Below are positions 18,208-25,310 of a stretch of 30,822 bases of DNA, piece after piece. The position numbers and the translations under genes are program-made. The notes beneath the pieces were generated by a model. That model did not search any database, was not told where the DNA came from, and saw only the letters and a list, made by a program, of their open reading frames with translations. How positions within the stretch are numbered: position 1 is the first letter of the stretch; every line of letters begins with the position of its first letter. The stretch is from Yinghuangia elevatio (GTDB lineage: Bacteria; Actinomycetota; Actinomycetes; Streptomycetales; Streptomycetaceae), in assembly GCF_040649515.1 (NCBI RefSeq), contig NZ_JBEZFP010000116.1:1-30822 (forward strand). Reading direction: 5' to 3'.

Positions 18208-18735
18208 GTGACGTACGTCGTGCACGTGGACTGCGTGCCGCCGTCCGGGAAGGCGCCGTCCGACTCCCTGCAACGCCGCAGGCGTGGCCCATGTCTTCGG
18301 CGGCTTCCTGGCTCAGTTGGAAGGCATCGACGGCCCTGACGGGATCACCGTCGTGGTCGCGCCACCGGGTGGGTGCCCACCCGAGGACGCACGGCTGCTG
18401 TTGGTGTTGAAGGCCCTGCGCTGGAATTCGCGGAGGGCTTGGCGCCGGACCTGATGCCGTCGGCGTACGCGGAGCAGTACGCGCCGCAGTTCGTGCGAAG
18501 GTTCATTCTCGTGACCGCCAGCATGGTCGAGCCGCCTGACGTCGACTTCGTGGCGCGGACTGGTCAGCACGCGGAGGAACTCGCGTTCCGGCTCCTGCTC
18601 GATGAGGCCGGGGCGGTGCTGGATCTGTACGACCTGGACGACGACGCGACGCGCAGCGCGCTCTCCACGTTCAAGGCCGTCGTGTACGACGACTACTTGG
18701 GCGAGGCGGAGAGGCGACTTGGTCATGGTCGGTCC
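18208..18735 (+). pseudogene. Unknown protein, frameshifted
   Basis: GTG 18208 (GGAG four bases upstream) opens VTYVVHVDCVPPSGKAPSD. Near 18275 the protein-like reading jumps frame (GVAHVFGGFLAQLEGIDG, ITVVVAPPGGCPPEDARLLL). Near 18410 it jumps back (LEFAEGLAPDLMPSAYAEQY, RRFILVTASMVEPPD, ARTGQHAEELAFRLLL, STFKAVVYDDYLGEAE). The three segments have consistent actinomycete codon bias and read naturally end to end, so this was one gene of about 175 codons. In the first frame a stop occurs near 18333. I recognise no domain; it is soluble and acidic, without signal or membrane segments. Two compensating shifts could be sequencing errors. If so, this is an intact hypothetical protein, since the last frame stays open to 18948. 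Confidence 0.4.
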
Positions 18736-19211
18736 TTGGTGCTTGGAGGCCGCGGCACAGAGCTGGCGGGGCTCTCGGTGAGTCCGGCGGCTGGGGATGC
18801 GCCGGTGATGAGGCCGCCGTGGGCGGTGGCTGTACACCCCGTGTTACATCGCCCTGGGCTGAGCGGCTGTCTTCCACCTGCCGGACTTCGCGCGCACCGG
18901 CGGCACCGCGGTCGTCGTCCTCGAGTGGGGTGCGGATCCCGGTGGTGAGCGTTCGACGATCCGCCGGTCGCAGCCCCCGGTGGGCCCGCGCGGACAAGGC
19001 GACCTCGTCGCGGCGGTGTGCAGCGGGTTCACCGGCGTAGGTGCCGGAGAAGGCGGTGGCCACGACCGCGCGGAGGCGGAGACTGCTTGCTCCGGGGCAA
19101 TCTGCGTGTAGCGTCTGGTCCAGCAGTCGTGGTTCCGAAGTACCGTCCGTGAGCGCGAGTTCGCGGGCGACGTGCTGTCCGGCAGTCTCTGAGGACCAGG
19201 ACGACCACCTC
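18736..19211. other. Interval upstream of cspA
   Basis: No gene is recognised in these 476 bp on either strand. It presumably holds the cspA promoter and much of its long leader. Frames are open by GC bias only. Confidence 0.4.
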
Positions 19212-19236
19212 CGGTTCCCGCGCCTCGCGGGAACCG
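19212..19236 (+). promoter_or_regulatory. Strong hairpin in the cspA leader
   Basis: CGGTTCCCGCG (19212-19222) pairs perfectly with CGCGGGAACCG (19226-19236) around a three-base loop. It lies 26 bases before the cspA start and 17 bases before its ribosome-binding site. It could stabilise the leader RNA, act as a temperature-dependent element, or be the terminator of something upstream; sequence alone does not decide. Confidence 0.6.
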
Positions 19237-19262
19237 ACTCTATCCGTCTCCTTGGAGGACAA

Positions 19263-19466
19263 ATGGCCAGCGGAACCGTCAAGTGGTTCAACTCGGAAAA
19301 GGGCTTCGGCTTCATCGAGCAGGACGGCGGCGGCCCGGACGTCTTCGCCCACTACTCGAACATCGCCGCCTCGGGCTTTCGTGAGCTCCAGGAAGGCCAG
19401 AAGGTGACCTTCGACGTCACCCAGGGCCAAAAGGGCCCGCAGGCAGAGAACATCGTGCCTGCCTGA
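19263..19466 (+). CDS. cspA: Cold-shock-domain RNA chaperone (CspA family)
   Basis: This 67-residue single-domain cold-shock protein matches the Streptomyces type almost throughout. RNP1 is KGFGFI and RNP2 is VFAHYS, with the opening GTVKWFNSEKGFGFIEQDGG and the end GQKGPQAENIVPA. It binds single-stranded RNA/DNA in the cytoplasm and melts structure; streptomycete relatives are often abundant and only partly cold-controlled. ATG 19263 has GGAGG four bases upstream. The gene stands alone, flanked by a leader hairpin and a 17-bp terminator stem, so it is a self-contained transcription unit. Several paralogues per genome are normal, so the exact letter of the symbol is uncertain. Confidence 0.95.
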   Translation: MASGTVKWFNSEKGFGFIEQDGGGPDVFAHYSNIAASGFRELQEGQKVTFDVTQGQKGPQAENIVPA

Positions 19467-19491
19467 CCGTAGCTCCGCCTGATCGCAGCTC

Positions 19492-19529
19492 CGCGACGCC
19501 CGCCCCGGCTGCCCGGGGCGGGCGTCGCG
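19492..19529 (+). terminator. cspA terminator
   Basis: A perfect 17-bp GC stem (19492-19508 with 19513-19529) around a four-base loop starts 26 bases after the cspA stop. It is among the strongest hairpins in the window. There is no T-tract, as is usual for this GC content. Confidence 0.9.
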
Positions 19530-19912
19530 CGCTGACCCGTCGCCGTGGGATCGCGTCCCTGCCTGGACGTAGGTCCGTCGGCGGTTGGGGACCCGTCCGT
19601 ACGCCACGGTGGCGTTGTGAGCCGGGAAGGTCTTCCGCGCGGTGATGACCCACCGCGGACCGCTCAGCGTCCGGAGTCGGAACACGCCACCGGGCTGACC
19701 GTGCCGCAGATCCGCGCTGCGTTCGCCTGGCTGGACGAGCGCAGGTCCGTGACGCACCTCCCGTGTCGCCTCGTCAGCCGCCCGGGCCGGGCGGCCGTGG
19801 ATGCCTCCCTCCGCAGACCGTAGGCGCGTCACACCGGAGGTGTTGTATTCCGAGACCGTGGATGTGATGCGCATCTCACTCTCTGAATACCTCGGGTCGG
19901 GCATGCGCGATC
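19530..19912. other. Interval between cspA and the ComB-like gene
   Basis: No recognisable gene lies in these 383 bp. A plus-strand stretch near 19700 (TGLTVPQIRAAFAWLDERR) and a minus-strand stretch near 19600 (RWVITARKTFPAHNATVAYG) look weakly protein-like but match nothing I know. The right end should contain the promoter of the next gene. Confidence 0.35.
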
Positions 19913-20623
19913 ATGGTCCGAATGGACTCTCGTTTCCTTGGCATCCCTGAGCTGGTCGAAGCCCCGTCCGTTGCGGTCGTGGTCGATGTCATGCGTGCGT
20001 TCACGGTGGCTGCCTGGGCGTTTGCCCAGGGGGCGGAAAAGATCGTGCTTGCCGAGTCGCTGGACGAAGCCTTGGCACTCAAGGCTCGCCACTCGAATTG
20101 GGTGGCGCTCAAAGACGGCCCGCCGGCGCCCGGGTTCGACACCGTCAACTCGCCGGGCCTGCTGCGGTCTATTGACCTTGGCGGACGGACTGTTGTGCAG
20201 AAAACCACGGCGGGGACGGTCGGCGCCCTTGCGGTCAAGGAGGCGTCGCTGGTGCTGTGCGCCAGCTTCGTGGTGGCGGAGGCAACGGCTCGGCTCTTGC
20301 GCACACGCAAGAGTGACAGTGTCACGTTCGTGGTCACTGGCGAGGATGGGCAGGCAGATGAAGATCTGGCGTGCGCCCAATACATCGCTCGGAGGGTCAC
20401 CAAGGCTGGGACGGATGCGGCTGAGTTCCTCCGCCGAGCTGCCGCGTCGCGCGCCGCCGCCGAGTTGGCGGAGGGTGTGCGCCAAGGAGTCCATCCCGAT
20501 GACGTCGCACTCTGTCTTGAGCTTGACCGGTTCACCTTTGCCATGGTGGCGACCTCGGAAGACTCGCTCATGGTCCTGCGTTCGTGCGCCGTACCTGCGC
20601 TGACCGACGAGGCGTCGATCTGA
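19913..20623 (+). CDS. 2-phosphosulfolactate phosphatase-like protein (ComB family)
   Basis: This is a 236-residue soluble protein of the ComB family. In methanogens ComB is a Mg-dependent phosphatase turning 2-phosphosulfolactate into sulfolactate on the way to coenzyme M. Family marks are VVVDVMRAFTVAAWAFAQGA (residues 22-41), the NSP of DTVNSPGLL, the glycine-rich turn VVQKTTAGTVGAL (94-106) and GEDGQADEDLACAQYI (143-158). Length is normal. The start is uncertain: ATG 19913 and ATG 19922 are in frame and neither has a good ribosome-binding site. Many actinomycetes carry ComB-like proteins without other coenzyme M genes, so the true substrate here is doubtful. It stands alone, with a small hairpin after its stop. 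Confidence 0.82.
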   Translation: MVRMDSRFLGIPELVEAPSVAVVVDVMRAFTVAAWAFAQGAEKIVLAESLDEALALKARHSNWVALKDGPPAPGFDTVNSPGLLRSIDLGGRTVVQKTTAGTVGALAVKEASLVLCASFVVAEATARLLRTRKSDSVTFVVTGEDGQADEDLACAQYIARRVTKAGTDAAEFLRRAAASRAAAELAEGVRQGVHPDDVALCLELDRFTFAMVATSEDSLMVLRSCAVPALTDEASI

Positions 20624-20640
20624 TCGCTGGCGAGGTCCAA

Positions 20641-20657
20641 CTCTCGCCATGCGAGAG
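20641..20657 (+). terminator. Hairpin after the ComB-like gene
   Basis: CTCTCGC and GCGAGAG form a seven-base-pair stem with the loop CAT, 18 bases past the stop at 20623. It is a plausible terminator of moderate strength. Confidence 0.5.
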
Positions 20658-20683
20658 CCGGCATCCGGTCGGATATGCGGCAT

Positions 20684-21063
20684 CAGCTGTGTGTCCCGAT
20701 GACGGTGGTTCCGGGGCGGCGGCAGGCGGCTCTTTGTGGCGGAACTGGTAGGCGCGGCCCGCGACGCGTGTCAGTCCTGCCGCTTCGGTCCACTCCAGGA
20801 AGCGCCCCAGACGCCGTGACGCCGCCCATGGGACGCCGCCCGGTGAGGACCGCCGTCCCGAGGATCTGCGCCGCTGAATGGGTGGCCTGGAAGCGGTGAG
20901 GGGCGGACGGCTCGGCGCGCAGCGTCCAGGACGGGTGCAGGTGCCAGGTTCTCCTGTCCCCGGCGAGTTCGGCGTGCGCGTCGACAGTCGCGGCCGTTCG
21001 CGCCACCGGAGACAACCAGTCCGGAACGGGATCGGTCCAGGCCGCCGACACCGTGTTCACCAC
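20684..21063 (-). pseudogene. C-terminal remnant of an unknown protein
   Basis: From about 21063 the minus strand reads PDWLSPVARTAATVDAHAEL, RRTWHLHPSWTLRAE and SAAQILGTAVLTGRRPMGG. Near 20830 the protein-like reading moves to another frame: RLGRFLEWTEAAGLTRVAGR then AYQFRHKE. The latter resembles the end of large Streptomyces NACHT/transporter-like proteins, which often close with FL..A...GLLR..G..YQFRH. That likeness is only a pattern impression. No start with a good ribosome-binding site is visible. It was probably a larger gene that lost its N-terminal part and a base. Confidence is low. Confidence 0.3.
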
Positions 21064-21254
21064 GGCCCTGCGACCTGGAGGCCGCAGGGGCCTCTTTGCA
21101 GCAGTTCGTCGACAGCTAGGACGTCGCCCTCGTCCTCACCTACCGTCGCGCAACACAACCTGCCGAACCGCTTCCACGTCGGGCGTCGACGCCCTGTACT
21201 GGACGTTGACGCCAACTACGGTTCGTCGTCCTCGCGGGTGAAGGGTAGGGGACC

Positions 21255-21500
21255 ATGTCGCGGGACCAAAGGATCTTGTCGCGCGCGGCACTTGTGATTG
21301 CCGGTGCGTTCCTGTTTGCGATTCTCGTCGAGGACAGCCTCTTTCTCCTCGTGCTGGTCATCGTTGTCTGCGTGGTGACAGGGCACCTCCTTTCGTCGGA
21401 CGGTGCCGACAGCGGCGATGCCGACGGGGCCGGTTACGACGGTCGGTCCTCTGGCGGCGACGGCTTAGGAGACGGCGGAGGTGGAGACGGCGGCGACTGA
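21255..21500 (+). CDS. Small membrane protein with a Gly/Asp-rich tail
   Basis: This 81-residue protein has ATG 21255 preceded by GTAGGGGACC. The N-terminus MSRDQRILSRAALVIAG leads into a strongly hydrophobic region broken by the acidic VEDS (residues about 9-46). It could be one long hairpin or two short membrane helices. The remaining 35 residues are almost only Gly, Asp and Ser (SSDGADSGDADGAG, then SSGGDGLGDGGGGDGGD) and would be disordered and acidic. I recognise no family; the neighbours give no hint. The clean start and single uninterrupted frame favour a real gene. Confidence 0.6.
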   Translation: MSRDQRILSRAALVIAGAFLFAILVEDSLFLLVLVIVVCVVTGHLLSSDGADSGDADGAGYDGRSSGGDGLGDGGGGDGGD

Positions 21501-21772
21501 GCGCCACGACCCGCAGTGCTCGAACAGACGAACGTCTGCATTCGGAGGCCAACGCGCGTCCCGTACAGACACGGCGCAAGCCCCCGAAGCGCGGGACCGA
21601 GCAGAAGAAGCAGCCGCAGGAACTGGCTCAAACGCACACCGCCTTCGCCGCCGTCACGCAGCTGCGAGAGGACGGGGTACTGACACGCCCACCTTCGGAG
21701 GCATCGGTAGCTGCGCCCCTGTCAGTGCATTGGGATAGGCGACGTTGGTGTCCCACACATACAGGAGAGCCG

Positions 21773-21973
21773 ATGCGTCCGCAGACCTTCCCCCTCACCG
21801 TGACCCTGGCCGCCGTTGTCGTCCTTGGCGGTGCCACCACCGCTTCGGCGGACGTCGGCGATCGCAGCGGCAGCAACGCTGTCGCCCAGAACAGCGCCGC
21901 CGTTGCCTCGGACGGTGTGTCCGCTGTGACGGACAGCACCGCCGTTGCCCAGAACAGCGCCTCGCTCCTCTGA
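21773..21973 (+). CDS. Small secreted peptide with an internal AVAQNSA repeat
   Basis: This 66-residue precursor starts at ATG 21773, with AGGAGAG five bases upstream. MRPQTFPLTVTLAAVVVLGG ATTASA is a textbook signal peptide, leaving about 40 mature residues. The mature part holds two copies of a roughly 16-residue unit, SGSNAVAQNSAAVA and TDSTAVAQNSASLL. It is made of Ala, Val, Ser, Asn, Gln and Asp, with no cysteine or aromatic residue. Such Asn/Gln/Ser/Ala/Val repeats are seen in extracellular beta-solenoid or amyloid-type peptides, so a structural role on the hyphal surface is possible; it is not a chaplin or rodlin by sequence. It follows a small membrane protein by about 270 bp and has only a weak hairpin after the stop (21986-21999). 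No family recognised. Confidence 0.65.
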   Translation: MRPQTFPLTVTLAAVVVLGGATTASADVGDRSGSNAVAQNSAAVASDGVSAVTDSTAVAQNSASLL

Positions 21974-22032
21974 ACGTGCTCGTCCGGGCCCTCGGGCCCC
22001 GTTCCCGCTCGACCGGTCAGGGGGAGCCCGTG

Positions 22033-22274
22033 ATGGAAGACGGCGACCCGACGAACTGGTCTCTGGCGGTCGTGCACGCCACGGTCCGCAAAGCATCTCC
22101 TGGTACGAGCGGATCGTGGGCATGCCGCCGCGTCTGCACGAGGCGTGCGCGGGCACGTACTTCATGCTGCGTGCCATCGACGAGATCGAGGACCGTGTCG
22201 GCGGGGGCGGCGAGCTGACTCCCACCGACCTGGAGTACTGCCACCGCTGCTTCCCGCCGTCGCAGACGGCGTGA
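22033..22274 (+). pseudogene. Isoprenoid/terpene-synthase-like N-terminal remnant, frameshifted
   Basis: ATG 22033 (GGGGAG upstream) begins MEDGDPTNWSLAVVHATVRK. Near 22090 the reading continues in the next frame as SWYERIVGMPPRLHEACAGT and YFMLRAIDEIEDR. The segment LRAIDEIED with preceding small residues resembles the first Asp-rich helix of squalene/phytoene-synthase-like and related prenyl-diphosphate enzymes, where the acidic residues bind Mg and diphosphate. After about 22200 the similarity ends and the frame closes at 22274 with unrelated residues. The single-base shift and missing C-terminal 200 or more residues mean it cannot be an active enzyme. The family assignment rests on one motif. 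Confidence 0.4.
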
Positions 22275-22410
22275 CCCCGTCGACCTTCCCTTCTCAGCGG
22301 TGGGAGTCCGTCGCGCTGCTCGAGGTTCCGGTGTGATCCGTCGTGGCCGCTCGGCGTTGTGTGCGCTTCGGCTGGGTAGGGCTTGGTCAACTTCGAGGAG
22401 GGGGCCGACC

Positions 22411-22506
22411 ATGCCGCAGATCCGGATCGTCAAGCGTCCTACGCAGTCACGCCCGGCTCCTCCGCTCGACCTGCGGACGCCGTCTGGTCGGCCCCTGCCC
22501 TACTGA
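22411..22506 (+). CDS. 31-residue peptide ORF with a strong ribosome-binding site
   Basis: ATG 22411 is six bases after GAGGAGGGGG, one of the best ribosome-binding sites in the window. The product MPQIRIVKRPTQSRPAPPLD, then LRTPSGRPLPY, is basic and Pro/Arg-rich with no signal peptide. It could be a regulatory or precursor peptide, or the surviving head of a deleted gene. No modification enzyme or transporter is adjacent. The convergent zinc-ribbon gene ends about 130 bp downstream. It is too short for codon statistics to help. Confidence 0.4.
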   Translation: MPQIRIVKRPTQSRPAPPLDLRTPSGRPLPY

Positions 22507-22637
22507 GCTCTGGCGGCAACCGCGAGGCCGGCCAGCCCCGGCTACCTGGCTGCTTCGCGCACATCGCCCTTGCGCACGCTTGTATGACTTCCGAACTGCC
22601 GTCGAAGCGACATCGCAACTCGGCGTACAGAGCCGTG

Positions 22638-23225
22638 TCAGAGCTTGCCTTCGAGCAGTACGGTGCGGTGGCCACCGAGACGGCGTGCGAAATCCACGAC
22701 GAACTCCGGGCGCAGCGTGGGCCAGTTCCAGAACGTGAAGCCGAGATGGCCGAACGCGAAGTAGTTGTCGGCCCAGAGCCACGTGTGCACGGGAGCTGTC
22801 CGGCCGCAGGACGGGCACGCGACGGGCTCGTCGTGGCCCTCGCCCCACAATTCCATGGCATCCATGAACCGGGCCCACGTCTCCTCGACGAGCGGCCCGT
22901 GCTCGTCGCCGAGGGGCATCTCGGCTGCGCAGTGCGGGCACGTGACGGCCGAGGGTTCGCCCTGCCCGGCATCGAAGACCGTACGTCCTACAGTGACTTG
23001 CAGACCGTTGCTCCACACGTTGACAAGTTCGGGATCCGGGTCCTCGACGGCTTCGCCGTAACGCGTCCCTGGCGCGTGCCCGGTGTCAGCGCCGAGGACG
23101 CAGTCGGTACGTTCCGCTGAGACGAAGCCGTCTGCAATCAGCCAATCGAGTATGTTCGCCGCGAGTACCTGCGCCTCCTCTGGCGTGGCCTCGATGTCGA
23201 CGATCGTCTGGAACCAGTCGCCCAT
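22638..23225 (-). CDS. Zinc-ribbon protein of unknown function
   Basis: This 195-residue intact protein starts at ATG 23225 after GGAGAGGGAAA. The N-terminal third (MGDWFQTIVDIEATPEEAQV, AANILDWLIADGFV) forms an alpha/beta segment. The middle carries Cys96/Cys99 (CPHC) and Cys137/Cys140 (CPSC), which together should bind one zinc in a split ribbon whose two halves are separated by an acidic helical insert. The end is aromatic-rich (TWLWADNYFAFGHLGFTFWN, then FARRLGGHRTVLLEGKL). There is no signal peptide. I believe homologues occur widely as hypothetical proteins in streptomycetes, but know no assigned role. The gene sits immediately downstream of a dead IclR-type regulator on the same strand. 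Confidence 0.75.
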   Translation of the reverse strand: MGDWFQTIVDIEATPEEAQVLAANILDWLIADGFVSAERTDCVLGADTGHAPGTRYGEAVEDPDPELVNVWSNGLQVTVGRTVFDAGQGEPSAVTCPHCAAEMPLGDEHGPLVEETWARFMDAMELWGEGHDEPVACPSCGRTAPVHTWLWADNYFAFGHLGFTFWNWPTLRPEFVVDFARRLGGHRTVLLEGKL

Positions 23226-23259
23226 ACTTTCCCTCTCCAGTGTTCGTGCCTGCGTACCG

Positions 23260-23683
23260 TACGTCTCGCGACGGGCAATTGCAGCGGCACCACCGACGTC
23301 GCGTTCGTATCGAAGCCGTCGTTCGGGGCAGGGCGAGCGGACTGGGCCGGCGCGGGGCCGGCCGTAGCTGTCCTGTCATCGGCAGGGCTCGATGACCGCT
23401 CGGTCGGGCCGAGTTCCTCGGCAAGCGCCACGACCTCGGCGTGCGCGAGATGGACGGCCGGGTACGCCTGCTCGGCCGCACGGCCGGCCGCCACCAGTGC
23501 GGGGCCGAGGCTGAACGTCTTGTCGGCGGGATTGCGAATCAAGTAGTCGGCGCCGGCGAGGCCGGCGGTCACCGCGTGGCATGTGGCCTTGTTCATGCCC
23601 AGTGCTCGGGCGATGTCACCGGCTGCGCCTCTGCCCGGCGCGGGGCGGAGAAGTTCTCCCGTACCCCTGGCGCAACCAAGCAA
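23260..23683 (-). pseudogene. IclR-family regulator, N-terminal remnant
   Basis: From TTG 23683 the minus strand reads LLGCARGTGELL, then the winged helix DIARALGMNKATCHAVTAGL, ADYLIRNPADKTFSLGPALV and AAGRAAEQAYPAVHLAHAEV. This is the IclR DNA-binding domain plus the linker helix. After about 23385 the effector domain is degraded: fragments such as AGPAPAQSARPAP and TSVVPLQLP survive in place but the sequence between them is out of frame or lost. No ligand-binding domain of normal length (about 180 residues) remains. The start is divergent from the zinc dehydrogenase at 23731, the usual arrangement for an IclR repressor and its target, so this was probably that gene's regulator. Confidence 0.6.
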
Positions 23684-23687
23684 TCTT

Positions 23688-23720
23688 TCGAATAATCGCC
23701 CTCTAAGTTCGTATATTCGA
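23688..23720. promoter_or_regulatory. Inverted repeat between the dead IclR gene and the dehydrogenase
   Basis: TCGAATA (23688-23694) and TATTCGA (23714-23720) form an inverted repeat with a 19-base AT-richer centre. It lies between two divergent starts, directly before the GAGGAG of the dehydrogenase gene. It is a good candidate for the old IclR operator and the promoter of both genes. Confidence 0.45.
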
Positions 23721-23730
23721 GGAGCGGATC

Positions 23731-24831
23731 ATGGGTGGCCAGGCGCGGGCGGCAGTCTTCCTGGGGAACGGGACCTACGAAGTGCGGGAGTTCCCGATCC
23801 CTGATCCGCCGGTCGGCGGCGCGGTGCTCCAGGTCGAGGCGGTGGGCATGTGCGGAAGCGACGTCATGCAGTTCCACGGGCAGAGCCACGTCCCCGGGGA
23901 GGCCAGCCCGGTGATCCCCGGACACGAGATCGTCGGCCGACTGACCGCCGTGACCCCAGAGGCGGCGGCGAATTGGGGGGTGGCCGAGGGCGACCGCGTG
24001 TGTGTCGACGAGATCGTCAAGTGCGGCCGGTGCGCCTCCTGCCTGGCAGGCGGTACGGGGCTCTGCGCGAACCTCCAGCTCTACGGCTACACCATGGGCC
24101 CGGACCACGAAGGCGGCCTGTGGGGCGGATACGGCGAGTACCTCCGCCTCCTGCCCAACACCCACGTGATGAAGGCCCCCGAAGGCCTCACACCCGCGGA
24201 ACTGACCGTGTTCGAGCCGCTCGCGAACGCGCTCAACTGGGTGACGTCGGTACGGGTCGGGCCCGGCGACGTCGTCGTGGTGCAGGGCCCGGGGCATCAG
24301 GGCCTACTCTGCGCGTCTGCCGCCCTGGCCTGCGGTGCGAGCCAGGTCATCGTCACGGGAACCGGCGCCGACGCTCTGCGCCTCAAGACCGCCACGGCGT
24401 TGGGCGCGCACGCGGTGGTCGACGCCGAGGCGGAGGACGTGGTTGCCCGTGTCGGCGAGCTGACCGGTGGGCGTATGGCGTCGGTTGTGATGGACCTGAC
24501 GCCGGTGACGGCCACCGTGCGTACGGCGCTCGAGCTGACGGGCAACTCCGGCGCCCGGATCGCCTTTGCGGGCCTCAAGCACTTCACCCCGGTCGACGGC
24601 CTGCTCACCGACCTGATCACCCTGAAGAACATCACCATCCAGGGCTGCGCCGGGTCCACCCCCGGTTCCATGGAGCAGGCCGTCCGGCTCCTCGCCGACC
24701 GGCCCGACATCGCCCGCACCATGGCGGGTACCCACGTGACCCTCGACACCGTCGAGCACGGCATCGCCCTTCTCGAGCGCCGCGCGGAGGGCGAAGACGC
24801 GGTGCACGTAAGCCTGGTGCACCAGCACTGA
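23731..24831 (+). CDS. Zinc-dependent medium-chain alcohol dehydrogenase
   Basis: This 366-residue MDR-family enzyme oxidises an alcohol or polyol with NAD(P). ATG 23731 follows GAGGAG by six bases. Catalytic zinc ligands are Cys41 (GMCGSD), His65-Glu66 (PGHEIVGR) and Glu162 (FEPLANAL). The structural zinc lobe has Cys98, Cys101, Cys104 and Cys112 (CGRCASCLAGGTGLC). The nucleotide fold shows VVVVQGPGHQGLLC (182-194), in which GPGHQG replaces the usual GxGxxG third glycine pattern without losing the turn. The closest general type is the threonine/sorbitol dehydrogenase-like group, but the substrate is not readable. The gene is intact, while the ADH gene converging on it from 25284 is dead, so it may be the survivor of a redundant pair. 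Confidence 0.88.
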   Translation: MGGQARAAVFLGNGTYEVREFPIPDPPVGGAVLQVEAVGMCGSDVMQFHGQSHVPGEASPVIPGHEIVGRLTAVTPEAAANWGVAEGDRVCVDEIVKCGRCASCLAGGTGLCANLQLYGYTMGPDHEGGLWGGYGEYLRLLPNTHVMKAPEGLTPAELTVFEPLANALNWVTSVRVGPGDVVVVQGPGHQGLLCASAALACGASQVIVTGTGADALRLKTATALGAHAVVDAEAEDVVARVGELTGGRMASVVMDLTPVTATVRTALELTGNSGARIAFAGLKHFTPVDGLLTDLITLKNITIQGCAGSTPGSMEQAVRLLADRPDIARTMAGTHVTLDTVEHGIALLERRAEGEDAVHVSLVHQH

Positions 24832-24869
24832 CCCCATCCTGCGCCGGCGTGCCTCACTGCACAGTCGAT

Positions 24870-24912
24870 GGGCGTGTTCCGCCTCGTTCCTCCTAGGAGG
24901 CCGAACACGCCC
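24870..24912. terminator. Nested inverted repeat after the dehydrogenase
   Basis: GGGCGTGTTC (24870-24879) and GAACACGCCC (24903-24912) are perfect arms enclosing the 12-bp palindrome CCTCCTAGGAGG (24889-24900). It begins 38 bases after the dehydrogenase stop, exactly where the convergent ADH remnant loses similarity. It probably serves as a bidirectional terminator; a small-element scar is the alternative. Confidence 0.6.
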
Positions 24913-25284
24913 ACCGGGGACGGCACTACCGGCTCGCCGCCGAGCGAGAAGGGCGCGGTGGGGTTTCGAGGGTCTGACGGCAGCGGTTCGGGTGCCCGGT
25001 CTGGCAGTACCGGCACATGCCACACGCCGCAATGGTGGTGATGACCACGTGATCGTCCGGCGCGACGGTGGTGACGCCCGCACCACACTCTCCACGACGC
25101 CGGCCCCTTCGTGACCGAGCACCGCGGGGGTCGGCCACTCGATCACCCCGTCCAAGACGCTGACGTCGCTGTGGCAGACACCAGTCGCGGCGATCCGCAC
25201 CAGCACCTCGCCGGCCTCGGGGGCGCGGACTTCGACATCGTCCCGCGTCTCGACACCGTTTCGGGTGTGGACGATCGCGCGCAT
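24913..25284 (-). pseudogene. Second zinc alcohol dehydrogenase, N-terminal third, two frameshifts
   Basis: ATG 25284, preceded by GAGGAGACGAAA, opens MRAIVHTRNGVETRDDVEVR. EVLVRIAATGVCHSDVSVLD and TPAVLGHEGAGVVE follow: the GroES-like domain with catalytic Cys (GVCHSD) and His (GHEGAG). Near 25090 the reading shifts (VGAGVTTVAPDDHVVITTIA, CGMCRYCQTGHPNRC, the structural zinc lobe). It shifts again near 24970 (NPTAPFSLGGEPVVPSP), after which it is lost at the nested inverted repeat. Only about 125 of roughly 370 residues remain. Intact relatives of this type reduce or oxidise simple alcohols. Both shifts fit one lost base each. Confidence 0.75.
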
Positions 25285-25310
25285 TTTCGTCTCCTCACTG
25301 CCGTGGCAGA

